Part shown: positions 57,343-64,000 of the stretch, piece after piece
How the letters are laid out: every line of letters begins with the position of its first letter
Numbering within the stretch: the first letter of the stretch is position 1
NCBI GenBank assembly: GCA_031266665.1
Contig: JAISAO010000038.1
Location: forward strand, 34,796 to 98,795
DNA from: Propionibacteriaceae bacterium
Lineage (GTDB): Bacteria > Actinomycetota > Actinomycetes > Propionibacteriales > Propionibacteriaceae
Reading direction: 5' to 3'
DNA: 64,000 nucleotides
Program-made: the position numbers and the translations under genes
The notes under the pieces: generated by a model
Told to the model about the DNA's origin: nothing
Database searches by the model: none
The model's input: the letters and a program-made list of their open reading frames with translations, nothing else

Positions 57343-58584
57343 TCAGCCCCGCAAGGCCGGCTGCTGGCTGAGGCGCCGGCCGCTGGCCAGGGCCACCAGC
57401 ATGGCTAAGACCGCGCCGCCGGACAGCACCCAGTAGCCGGCCGGGGCGTCGAAGTGGTCGATCATCCGCCCGGCGGCGGTCGCGCCGACGGCCAGGCCGA
57501 CGCCCAGGGCGGTGCCGATCCAGGTCAGCCCCTCGGTCAGGTTGGCCGCCGGCACGATCCGTTCGATCAAGGAGTTGCCGTTGATGAAGCTGGGGGAGAT
57601 GGCCAGCCCGGAGAGGAAGCTGACCACGGCCAAGGACCAGAAGTCGCGCGCCACCAGGAATAGCAGGGCGGTGCCGGCCAGGCACAGCAGGCCGACGATG
57701 AAACGCCGCCACAGGGGACTGCGCCAGGCCCGCGAGCCGTACCACAGCGCCCCCGTCATTGAGGCCAGGGAGCCGCAGGCCATGATCGGCCCGGCCATGA
57801 CCTTGTGGCCCAGGGACTGGCACATCGCCACCATGGTGATGTTGTTGCTGCCGAATTGGACGCCGACGCCGACGAAGACCACGGCCACCACGGCCACCCC
57901 GGGCACGCGGATGGCCGAGCCGCCGCGTGGCCGGCGGGTGGCCGGCGGCTGGCTGGCCCGCCGGGACAAGAACACCCCGCCGGCCACCAGCAGCAGGACG
58001 ACCACCATGACGACCCCGGCCGCCGGCAGCTCGCCTAGGCCGGGCCAGACCACGGTGGCGGCGGCGGTGGCCAGGCTGGGGGCGACGATGTAGGCCACGT
58101 CGTCCAGCACCGACTCGAGCGAGAAGGCCGGCTGGAGGCCCGGCCGGTCGCGCAACAGGTGGCTCCAACGGGAGCGGGTCAGCGAGCCGATGGGGAAGCT
58201 GGCGCAGCCGGTCAGCAGGGCGCAGCCCACCAGATAGGGCCAGGGGGCCTGCAGCCAGGCCGCCAGCGTCAGCCCGGTCGCCCCCAGGCTGAAGACGGCG
58301 ATCAGCGGGTAGCCCACCTGGGCCTGGCCGAAACGGTCGATCAGGGAGCCGACGACCGGCGCGGCCAGGCCGAAGGCGATGGTGTGGACGGCCGTCACCA
58401 CCCCGGCCAGGGTGTACTGGTGGTAGAAGCCGGAGATCAGCAAGGTGATGGCGATCCCGACCATCGCCCCGGGGAAGCGGGCCACGAACCCGGGGACGAC
58501 GAAGGCCATCGCCCCGGGCGTCCGCCAGACAGTTCGGTAGGCCCGCACGGGTCTTGATTGTGACAGATGTGGAACCGCTTCCAT
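57343..58584 (-). CDS. MFS transporter
   Basis: Major facilitator of 413 aa with about 12 membrane helices. The loop between TM2 and TM3 has GSLIDRFGQAQVGYPL, the MFS motif A variant, and the second half begins IRVPGVAVVAVVFVGVGVQFGSNN. The substrate is unknown; relatives include efflux pumps. ATG 58584 has GGAAAG upstream. GTG 58548 is an alternative start that would place a LacI-like palindrome in the promoter. Confidence 0.88.
   Translation of the reverse strand: MEAVPHLSQSRPVRAYRTVWRTPGAMAFVVPGFVARFPGAMVGIAITLLISGFYHQYTLAGVVTAVHTIAFGLAAPVVGSLIDRFGQAQVGYPLIAVFSLGATGLTLAAWLQAPWPYLVGCALLTGCASFPIGSLTRSRWSHLLRDRPGLQPAFSLESVLDDVAYIVAPSLATAAATVVWPGLGELPAAGVVMVVVLLLVAGGVFLSRRASQPPATRRPRGGSAIRVPGVAVVAVVFVGVGVQFGSNNITMVAMCQSLGHKVMAGPIMACGSLASMTGALWYGSRAWRSPLWRRFIVGLLCLAGTALLFLVARDFWSLAVVSFLSGLAISPSFINGNSLIERIVPAANLTEGLTWIGTALGVGLAVGATAAGRMIDHFDAPAGYWVLSGGAVLAMLVALASGRRLSQQPALRG
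58570..58583. promoter_or_regulatory. Possible LacI-family operator
   Basis: tggaaccgcttcca is a near-palindrome with a central CG, like sites for LacI-type sugar repressors. It overlaps the first codons of the MFS gene as annotated, or lies upstream if translation starts at 58548. The regulator is not known. Confidence 0.3.
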
Positions 58585-58725
58585 AATCTTTCCGGCGTGT
58601 CGCCCGAACTGTTCGGGGCGGCGATGGCCGGCCCGGGCGACGACGCCGGGTGGAGGCCGGGGGAGAGGGCCACGGGCTGTCGGGGCGGTGGGCGACGGGC
58701 GGGTGGAGGCCTCGGGCCGTCGGGG

Positions 58726-59532
58726 TCAGTCGGTCGGGCGGAGGTGGTGGACGTCGCCGGCGGCGAACCACTGCCGGCCGCCGGCCAGATCCAGCCCCAG
58801 CCGGCCGTCCGGGGCGATGTCGCCGGCCAGGCCCTGGACCGAGCGGCCCGGTCCCAATTCGAGCCGGACCATACGACCCAAGGTGGCGCACCAGGGGCGG
58901 TAGAGCCCGACCGGGTCCGCCCCGGCCTCCCACTGCCCCAGGACCTCGTCCAAGGCCCGCAGGACGGCCTCGGCGGCGGCCTCACGGCTGGTCGCCAGTC
59001 CGGCCAGGGCCAAGGAGGTGGCCTGGGGTCCAGGCAGTTCGGCGGCGCTCTGGCTGAGGTTGAGGCCCAGGCCGACGACCGCCGCCGGGCCGGCCGGGGA
59101 GGTCGTCGTCTCGACCAGGATGCCGCAACACTTGCGCCCGTCCAGCAGGACGTCGTTGGGCCATTTGAGCCTGGCCCCACCCCCCATCCGGGCCACCGCC
59201 CGGGCCACCGCCACGCCGGTCAGCAGCGGCAGCATGGTCCAGGGGCGCCCGTCCGGCGGGACGACGACGGCGGCCAGCAGCAGGGAACTGCCGGCCGGGG
59301 CCGACCAGCGCCGGTCCAGCCGCCCCCGGCCGCCGGTCTGCAGATCCGCCAACTCGACCGCGCCCGCCCCCAGTTCCCCGGCCCGCCAGCCCGCCACCAG
59401 ATCGGTGATGGTCGAACCGGTGGTCTGAACCACTCGGATGGGGGACCAGCGGCTACGGCCCAGCCGGGCGGCCAGGGTCACGGGGTCCAGGGCCACGGGG
59501 TCCAGGGCCACGGGGTCGGGCGGCGCGGTCAC
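58726..59532 (-). CDS. birA: Biotin--[acetyl-CoA-carboxylase] ligase
   Basis: Attaches biotin to carboxylase carrier domains; about 268 aa, without an N-terminal DNA-binding domain. Motifs: VVQTTGSTITDLVAGW, DLQTGGRGRLDRRWSAPAGSSLLLA with the biotinyl-AMP loop, LKWPNDVLLDGRKCCGILVE and GLGLNLSQ. GTG 59532 lies 6 nt after a TAAAGT -10; GTG 59538 is also in frame. The N-terminus has a VALDPVALDPV repeat. Likely partner is the carboxylase alpha chain at 16689. Confidence 0.94.
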   Translation of the reverse strand: MTAPPDPVALDPVALDPVTLAARLGRSRWSPIRVVQTTGSTITDLVAGWRAGELGAGAVELADLQTGGRGRLDRRWSAPAGSSLLLAAVVVPPDGRPWTMLPLLTGVAVARAVARMGGGARLKWPNDVLLDGRKCCGILVETTTSPAGPAAVVGLGLNLSQSAAELPGPQATSLALAGLATSREAAAEAVLRALDEVLGQWEAGADPVGLYRPWCATLGRMVRLELGPGRSVQGLAGDIAPDGRLGLDLAGGRQWFAAGDVHHLRPTD

Positions 59533-59538
59533 GCTCAC

Positions 59539-59544
59539 ACTTTA
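59539..59544 (-). promoter_or_regulatory. Predicted -10 (TAAAGT) of birA
   Basis: On the minus strand TAAAGT ends 6 nt before GTG 59532. The rest of the 59545-59851 gap toward maf holds no gene I can support. Confidence 0.5.
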
Positions 59545-59839
59545 ACCGCCGTCATCCCAGCCACCGCCGCTCCGCCGGAGTCAGGCCCCGACAACCTCGC
59601 CGACCGCCGCCATACCCGACCGCGCCGCCGGCCGCCGCTCGACAGGGCTTGGGCCGGTGTCGGCGGGGGAGGTCGTGCGGGGCTTCAGCAAGAGAACTGA
59701 GAAGGTCGTTCGCCTGGCGTGGTGAGGGTTGTGCGCTGGCCGCCACGAGTCGTCAGGCGGGAGAACCAAGAGACGTAGGGTTTTTGCTGAGGCTCTGGGA
59801 GGCTGCAACCCAGCTCGGGGCGGCGTCGGCGGGGCCGCC

Positions 59840-59845
59840 TATGAT
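59840..59845 (+). promoter_or_regulatory. Predicted -10 (TATGAT) of maf
   Basis: TATGAT ends 6 nt before GTG 59852, where homology starts. Confidence 0.55.
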
Positions 59846-59851
59846 GGTGTT

Positions 59852-60556
59852 GTGCGTGTGGTTCTGGCCTCAGCCTCCCCCGGGCGGTTGGCCACCTTGC
59901 GACGGGCCGGGGTCGACCCCGAGGTGATCGTCTCCCGGGTGGACGAGTCCCAGATCGAGGCGGCTGACCCGATCGTCTTGGTCTCGCGGCTGGCCCAGTT
60001 GAAGGCCGAGGCCGTGTTGGAGCGGCTGGGACCGGCGGGGGAGACCGACCCGCTGGTGGTGATCGGCTGCGATTCCGTGCTGGTGTTCGAGGGCCGGCCC
60101 TGCGGCAAGCCGGGCGGCCCGGCGGCGGCGGTGGAGCTGTGGCGACGGGTGCGGGGGCGGACGGCGCTGCTGGTCAGCGGCCACCATGTGGTGGTCCGCG
60201 ACGGCGACGGGCCGAACCTCGATGCGTCGGCGCCCGAGCGCCGGGCGGCCCCGCCTGGGCGCGCTGGCGGCGGCGGCCTTAGGCGGGCCAATCGGGTCGG
60301 ACGGACGGTGGTCCATTTCGCCGATCTGTCAGAGGCCGAGATCGAGGCCTATGTGGCCACGGGAGAGCCCGCCCAGGTGGCCGGTGGTTTCACCATCGAT
60401 GGTTTGGGCGGACCCTTCATCACCCGGATCGAGGGCGACCCGCACAACGTCGTCGGCCTGTCCCTGCCGCTGCTGCGCATGATGCTGGCCGATCTGGGGG
60501 TGGCCTGGAGCGAGCTGTGGCGCCTGGACCGGCCGGCGGCGGCCACCGACTCCTGA
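59852..60556 (+). CDS. maf: Maf-family nucleotide pyrophosphatase
   Basis: House-cleaning NTP pyrophosphatase of 234 aa. VLASASPGRLATLRRAGV is the Maf signature with Gly replacing the usual second Arg of SPRR. It is followed by a VVIGCDSVL catalytic Asp region, GKPGGPAAAVELWRRVRGR and GGFTIDGLGGPFI near the end. An insertion of about 35 residues rich in Gly/Arg/Ala (about 118-150) separates VSGHHVVVRDG from RTVVHFADL. The start GTG follows the -10. The birA-maf neighbourhood is typical of actinobacteria. Confidence 0.92.
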   Translation: MRVVLASASPGRLATLRRAGVDPEVIVSRVDESQIEAADPIVLVSRLAQLKAEAVLERLGPAGETDPLVVIGCDSVLVFEGRPCGKPGGPAAAVELWRRVRGRTALLVSGHHVVVRDGDGPNLDASAPERRAAPPGRAGGGGLRRANRVGRTVVHFADLSEAEIEAYVATGEPAQVAGGFTIDGLGGPFITRIEGDPHNVVGLSLPLLRMMLADLGVAWSELWRLDRPAAATDS

Positions 60557-60598
60557 CCGTTCCGCCCCCGGCGGCACGATCCCGGCGGTCCCGCCGGG

Positions 60599-61003
60599 TC
60601 ACTCGGCCCGGACGGTCAGCCCCCACCAGGTCTGGCCGATGACGAAGGAGCCTTGCCATTCGCCCTGGTCGAAGCGCAGCCCGCCGTCGCCCCGGACGAC
60701 GGACCAGCCCAGGTCCGGCAGGTTGGCGGCCAAGTAGTCCAGCACCGCCTGCCCCTGGTCCGCCGGACCCAGCAGCAGGATCGTCCGCTCGGCCTCATAG
60801 GTCGTCTCCAGGGTCGTGTCCGCGGGCAGACAGATCAACTCCGCCAGGCCGTGTTCGAGGCCCAAGCGGTTCAGGCACAGTCCCACCGGAGTTCCCGTGG
60901 CACTGGGGATGGCCGGGGGATCGGACACGGCGGCCGAACAGCCCGCCAGCGTCACTAGCAACGCCACCACCAGAGCCGCCCCCCAGGACCGACGCGCTCT
61001 CAC
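60599..61003 (-). CDS. Putative lipoprotein, unknown function
   Basis: 134 aa. Signal peptide with lipobox VTLAGC (Cys about 22), then a short polar spacer and a small alpha/beta domain (ERTILLLGPADQGQAVLDYLAANLPDLGWSVV) ending with QTWWGLTVRAE. I do not recognise the family. Starts with GTG 6 nt after TAGGGT, part of which is formed by the MITE-like repeat at 61013. Convergent with maf. Confidence 0.7.
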   Translation of the reverse strand: MRARRSWGAALVVALLVTLAGCSAAVSDPPAIPSATGTPVGLCLNRLGLEHGLAELICLPADTTLETTYEAERTILLLGPADQGQAVLDYLAANLPDLGWSVVRGDGGLRFDQGEWQGSFVIGQTWWGLTVRAE

Positions 61004-61009
61004 CCCACC

Positions 61010-61015
61010 ACCCTA
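61010..61015 (-). promoter_or_regulatory. Predicted -10 (TAGGGT) of the lipoprotein gene
   Basis: On the minus strand TAGGGT ends 6 nt before GTG 61003 and overlaps the end of the MITE-like element. Confidence 0.5.
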
Positions 61016-61118
61016 GTGGACTGTCGCCCCTAGCACGTCGGGCTGACTTCGCCGAACGCCGCCAACGGCCTGGTCGCCACTGGGCGGGCTCATCCTGGTC
61101 AGCGACATCGCCCGCCAC
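61013..61118. mobile_element. Partial copy of the 109-bp MITE-like element
   Basis: Begins ctagtggactgtcgc like the element at 55580 and shares an inner gcgacatcgcccg block (near 61103), but the right terminal repeat is missing. Confidence 0.6.
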
Positions 61119-61189
61119 CCCGGCCCCGGCGCGGGGGGATTGACTCCCAGGCCAGGGGCGCACCGGGGTGGGGACAACCATCTAGGCGA

Positions 61190-61195
61190 TAGGCT
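61190..61195 (+). promoter_or_regulatory. Predicted -10 (TAGGCT) of the UbiA-like gene
   Basis: TAGGCT ends 6 nt before GTG 61202. Confidence 0.55.
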
Positions 61196-61201
61196 GCCCG
61201 G

Positions 61202-62122
61202 GTGACGGGGGAGATCGAGGCCGACGCCGGGGCGCGGCCGGCCGGGCGGTCGGTCCGGTCGACGGCCCTGGCCCTGGTCAAGGTGACCAGGCCCTGGCAG
61301 TGGCCCAAAAACCTGCTAGTCCTGGCCGCGCCGGTGGCGGCCGGGCGGCTGCTCGAGCCGACGGTCTGGTGGCGGGCCGGACTGGCCATGGCGGCCTTCA
61401 CCGCCGTGTCCGGGGCGGTCTACATCTTCAACGACCTGCGCGACGCGGCCGCCGACCGCCTCCACCCGACCAAGCGCCTGAGGCCGATCGCCTCCGGCCG
61501 ACTGGGCCTCCCGGCCGCCGTCGCTCTGATGGTCGTCCTGGCCGCCGGATTGCCCCTGGGGTGGTGGCTGGCGCCCCCACTGGGCTGGGTGCTGGCGGCC
61601 TACCTGGCGGTCAACCTGGCCTATTCCCTGGGCTTGAAACACCGGCCCGTCATCGACTTGGCCCTGGTCTCGTCCGGCTTCTTGCTCCGCGCCATCGCCG
61701 GGGGCGTCAGCTGCGACATCACGCTATCACAATGGTTCTTGCTGGTGGCCGGTTTCGGCTCCCTCTTCATCGTGGCCGGTAAGCGCTACTCCGAGTTGGT
61801 CACGGTCGGCTCCCAGGCCGGCACCCGTCCCGCCCTGGCGGCCTACACCCCCGGCTTCCTGCGCGTGGTCTGGGTCATGGCCGCCAGCTTGGTCATCGTC
61901 TCCTACTCCCTCTGGGCCTTCGAGCAGGGCCGCCCGGAGACCGGCTTGCCTTGGGACGCCTTGTCGATCGCCCCCTTCACCGTCGCCATCTTGGGCTACG
62001 CCCGTCTGATCGAGTCCGGCCGCGCCGACGCCCCCGAACGGGCCCTGGCCCGCGACCCCGTTTTCCTAGCCATGGCGACGATCTGGCTGGCCTGTGTCCT
62101 GACAGCCGTCGCCACCCGCTGA
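61202..62122 (+). CDS. Decaprenyl-phosphate phosphoribosyltransferase-like (UbiA superfamily)
   Basis: Integral membrane prenyl-acceptor transferase of 306 aa. The first Asp-rich motif is NDLRDAAADRLHPTKRLRPIASG, preceded by VTRPWQWPKNLLVLAAP, which fits the DPPR synthase group that makes the decaprenyl-phosphoryl-ribose precursor of arabinan. Eight or nine membrane segments are seen. GtrA downstream is a common companion in glycan assembly. Whether this organism makes arabinogalactan cannot be told from the window. Confidence 0.88.
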   Translation: MTGEIEADAGARPAGRSVRSTALALVKVTRPWQWPKNLLVLAAPVAAGRLLEPTVWWRAGLAMAAFTAVSGAVYIFNDLRDAAADRLHPTKRLRPIASGRLGLPAAVALMVVLAAGLPLGWWLAPPLGWVLAAYLAVNLAYSLGLKHRPVIDLALVSSGFLLRAIAGGVSCDITLSQWFLLVAGFGSLFIVAGKRYSELVTVGSQAGTRPALAAYTPGFLRVVWVMAASLVIVSYSLWAFEQGRPETGLPWDALSIAPFTVAILGYARLIESGRADAPERALARDPVFLAMATIWLACVLTAVATR

Positions 62123-62283
62123 CCCCGACGGGAGTGGCGGCGGTCTCGCTGGCCGGTGTCGCCACCCCCACAAGCCGTCCAGACCCGGGCGGCCAGGGCA
62201 CGGGTCAGTCGGACCAGCGCCACCACTGCCCGGGCGTTTGGGGTCACAACCAGTCCCGGCTGAGCGGGCGCAATACTTGACCC

Positions 62284-62805
62284 ATGGCGCGAACGCCCTC
62301 GGGACGAGACGAGCGGATCGTCTGGCGCGGCCACACCCACGCCAAGGCCCTGGTCTGGCCCGCCCTGGCCTTCCTCGTCCTGGCCCCGGCCACGGGGGCG
62401 GCCCTGGCCTGGTTGCCGGAGCGCGGCCTGCTGCCAGGCGCTGGGGGCGTCTGGGTGGTTTGGGGGGTGGCCGGGTTGCTCGTCCTGATCGGCTGCCTGC
62501 TGCCCTGGTGGCGCTGGCTGGCCACTGTCTACATCATCACCGACCAGCGGGTGATCGTCCGCCGCGGTCTGCTCCGCCGGGTCGACCAGGACCTGCCCTG
62601 GGCCCGGGTGGAGCGCGTCAGCCTGACCCGGGGGCTATTCGACCGCCTGGTCGGCGCCGGGGCCGTCGAGTTGATCCCGGCCGTCGGACCGCCCCTGCGG
62701 CTGGCCGACGTCCCCCGGGCGACCCAACTCCACCGCCTGGCCAACGACTTGTTGCTGGCCACCATCCACCAGCCGGCCCAGGTCGACGCCCCGGCGGCCG
62801 GTTGA
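62284..62805 (+). CDS. PH-domain membrane protein (YdbS-like)
   Basis: 173 aa with two membrane helices (VWPALAFLVLAPATGAALAWL and GVWVVWGVAGLLVLIGCLLPW) and a bacterial PH domain (TVYIITDQRVIVRRGLLRRVDQDLPWARVERVSL). Function unknown; commonly near birA/purE in actinobacteria. AATACT 6 nt before the ATG may be a -10. It ends 1 base before GtrA. Confidence 0.85.
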   Translation: MARTPSGRDERIVWRGHTHAKALVWPALAFLVLAPATGAALAWLPERGLLPGAGGVWVVWGVAGLLVLIGCLLPWWRWLATVYIITDQRVIVRRGLLRRVDQDLPWARVERVSLTRGLFDRLVGAGAVELIPAVGPPLRLADVPRATQLHRLANDLLLATIHQPAQVDAPAAG

Positions 62806-62806
62806 G

Positions 62807-63541
62807 ATGCCCCGCCCCCCGACGCCGAGCGCCAGCGGCCCTGACTCGCTCAGGCCGGGCGCCTCCGAACCTGACTCGTTCAGGCCGGACGCCTCCGAAT
62901 CTGACTCGCTCAGGCCGGGCGCCTCCGGATCTGACCCCCTCACGTCGGGTGCCCACGACTCTGACTCCCTCACTCTGGGCACCCCCGAATCGGACTCCCT
63001 CACGTCGGGCGCCCACGGCCTGAGCGACCACGGCTCTGGCGACCACGGTCCGAGCGCCCCCATTCCGGCGGACGATCCGCCGCCCGCCAGCCTCGGGCGG
63101 CCGGGCGAGGCCGTCGGCCCGTCGCCCGACCCCGGGCGGAGTGGGCAAGGCGGCTTCTGGAACCAGGCCGGACGTTTCCTGGTGGTAGGGCTGATCGCCG
63201 CCGGGGTCGACTTCACGACCATGCTGATCTTGGTGGCGGCCGGTCTGAGCCCCGTCCCGGCCAAGGCCGTCTCCTGGGTGGCGGGGACGGCCACGGCCTA
63301 CATCGGCAACCGCCGCTGGACCTTCCAAGGCGACCCCTCGGCCCGGCGGCTGCTGGCCGTGATCGGCCTCTACGGCTTGACCTTCGGCCTCCAAGTGGCC
63401 CTGTTCGCCTGGCTCTACTCATGGCTGGTCGGTCTGTGGGACCAATGGCTGGCCCAACTGGCGGCTTTCGTCGTCGCCCAAGCAGTGGCCACGGCGACCA
63501 ACTTCATGGTCCAGCGCCACCTCATCTTCCGCCACCGCTGA
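62807..63541 (+). CDS. GtrA-family membrane protein
   Basis: 244 aa. The C-terminal 130 residues are a GtrA domain with four membrane helices (RFLVVGLIAAGVDFTTMLIL ... FVVAQAVATATNFMVQRHLIF), thought to flip or help flip polyprenyl-linked sugars. The N-terminal 100 residues are a hydrophilic repeat region with SDSLRPGAS/SDSLTSGAH units encoded by about 33-bp tandem DNA repeats. Such an N-terminus is unusual for GtrA. Co-transcribed with the PH-domain gene. Confidence 0.88.
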   Translation: MPRPPTPSASGPDSLRPGASEPDSFRPDASESDSLRPGASGSDPLTSGAHDSDSLTLGTPESDSLTSGAHGLSDHGSGDHGPSAPIPADDPPPASLGRPGEAVGPSPDPGRSGQGGFWNQAGRFLVVGLIAAGVDFTTMLILVAAGLSPVPAKAVSWVAGTATAYIGNRRWTFQGDPSARRLLAVIGLYGLTFGLQVALFAWLYSWLVGLWDQWLAQLAAFVVAQAVATATNFMVQRHLIFRHR

Positions 63542-63552
63542 GCCCAGCGGTC

Positions 63553-63613
63553 CTGGCCGCCGGACGGCGTGGGGACCGAAAACTCCGTCCGCGGACAGCG
63601 TTTTCACAGCAGC
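63553..63613. repeat. 61-bp dispersed intergenic repeat, copy 2
   Basis: Matches 5423-5483. It lies between GtrA and purE and contains an internal ggacgg...ccgtcc inverted repeat. Confidence 0.7.
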
Positions 63614-63757
63614 TCGACCGCTTCTCGACCTTCCACCTCATGACCTTCCACCTCACGGCCCTACGCCCCACGACCTGGCGGCCGACTCGACCGCCCCGTC
63701 GACATGACCCTCCGCTCCACGGCCCTCCGCCCCACGACCCGTCGCCCCGCCGCCCGC

Positions 63758-63763
63758 TAGGCT
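63758..63763 (+). promoter_or_regulatory. Predicted -10 (TAGGCT) of purE
   Basis: TAGGCT ends 7 nt before ATG 63771. Confidence 0.55.
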
Positions 63764-63770
63764 GGCGGCC

Positions 63771-64000
63771 ATGAGCGCGGATCAGCCGCTGGTCGGCATT
63801 GTCATGGGATCGGACTCGGACTGGCCGGTGATGGCCCAGGCGGCCGCCGCTTTGGACGACTTCGGCCTGCCCTGGACAGCCGACGTGATCTCGGCCCACC
63901 GGATGCCGGAGGCGACCCTGGCGTGGGGCCGTCAGGCACATCGTCGCGGCCTCAAGGTCATCATCGCCGGGGCCGGCGGGGCGGCCCATCTGCCCGGCGT
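63771..64000 (+). CDS. purE: N5-carboxyaminoimidazole ribonucleotide mutase (5' part)
   Basis: Purine-synthesis enzyme PurE, cut by the window edge after about 76 codons. The N-terminus is diagnostic: [18 protein letters not shown], then [15 protein letters not shown] with the catalytic His, and [14 protein letters not shown]. The reading frame is open to base 64000. purK is expected nearby outside the window. Confidence 0.95.
   Translation, partial: MSADQPLVGIVMGSDSDWPVMAQAAAALDDFGLPWTADVISAHRMPEATLAWGRQAHRRGLKVIIAGAGGAAHLPG

Overview
The window is about 64 kb of very high-GC DNA from an actinobacterium (Actinomycetota). The evidence is the mismatch endonuclease NucS, a DivIVA-like coiled-coil protein, DUF2550 after atpC, the order gyrB-gyrA-DUF3566-tRNA-Ile, DUF2505 proteins, PspC/histidine-kinase clusters and a decaprenyl-phosphate phosphoribosyltransferase-type UbiA protein. 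The atpD-atpC-DUF2550-adenosyltransferase-nucS order would suit Propionibacteriales, but I cannot fix the order or genus from sequence alone. Many genes have a TANNNT -10 element only 6-7 nt before the start codon, so leaderless mRNAs are probably common here; I used this spacing to choose several starts.

Layout. 0-2.8 kb: end of the ATP synthase operon and a cobalamin adenosyltransferase. 2.8-4.5 kb: a restriction-modification pair (BglII/BstYI-like endonuclease and an MT-A70 adenine methyltransferase with a C-terminal HTH) whose promoter lies inside a palindrome carrying two AGATCT sites. 5.5-6.8 kb: a two-gene module of a kinase and an unknown protein. 7-20 kb: mostly housekeeping genes (hydrolase, nucS, DivIVA-like, two DUF2505, MMPL transporter, TPR protein, polysaccharide deacetylase, biotin-dependent carboxylase, methyltransferase, DinB). 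20-27 kb: a plastic region with arr and vapBC between copies of the DinB gene 3' end, two left-handed-beta-helix acetyltransferases, MITE-like palindromes, a decayed methyltransferase and metal transporter, an IS5-family insertion and a conjugation-gene remnant. 27-34 kb: tRNA-Ile, DUF3566, gyrA, gyrB. 34-41 kb: a low-complexity membrane protein and an envelope-stress cluster with PspC proteins, a sensor kinase and a LuxR-type regulator. 41-47.5 kb: LacI regulator, DUF6912, pruA, rpsO, pnp. 47.8-53 kb: an island starting at tRNA-Leu, with a serine-recombinase remnant, a DUF1016 nuclease and a SIR2-STAND-TPR protein. 53-64 kb: argH with a large C-terminal fusion, proA, MFS transporter, birA, maf, a lipoprotein, ubiA-like, PH-domain and GtrA proteins, and the start of purE.

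Functional links. BirA could biotinylate the carboxylase at 16.7 kb. UbiA-like and GtrA proteins suggest polyprenyl-linked arabinan or cell-wall glycan work. The PspC proteins, kinase and regulator form one probable envelope-stress circuit. The best candidates for less-described biology are the self-regulating restriction-modification promoter, the SIR2-STAND-TPR island, the ArgH fusion and the kinase two-gene module.
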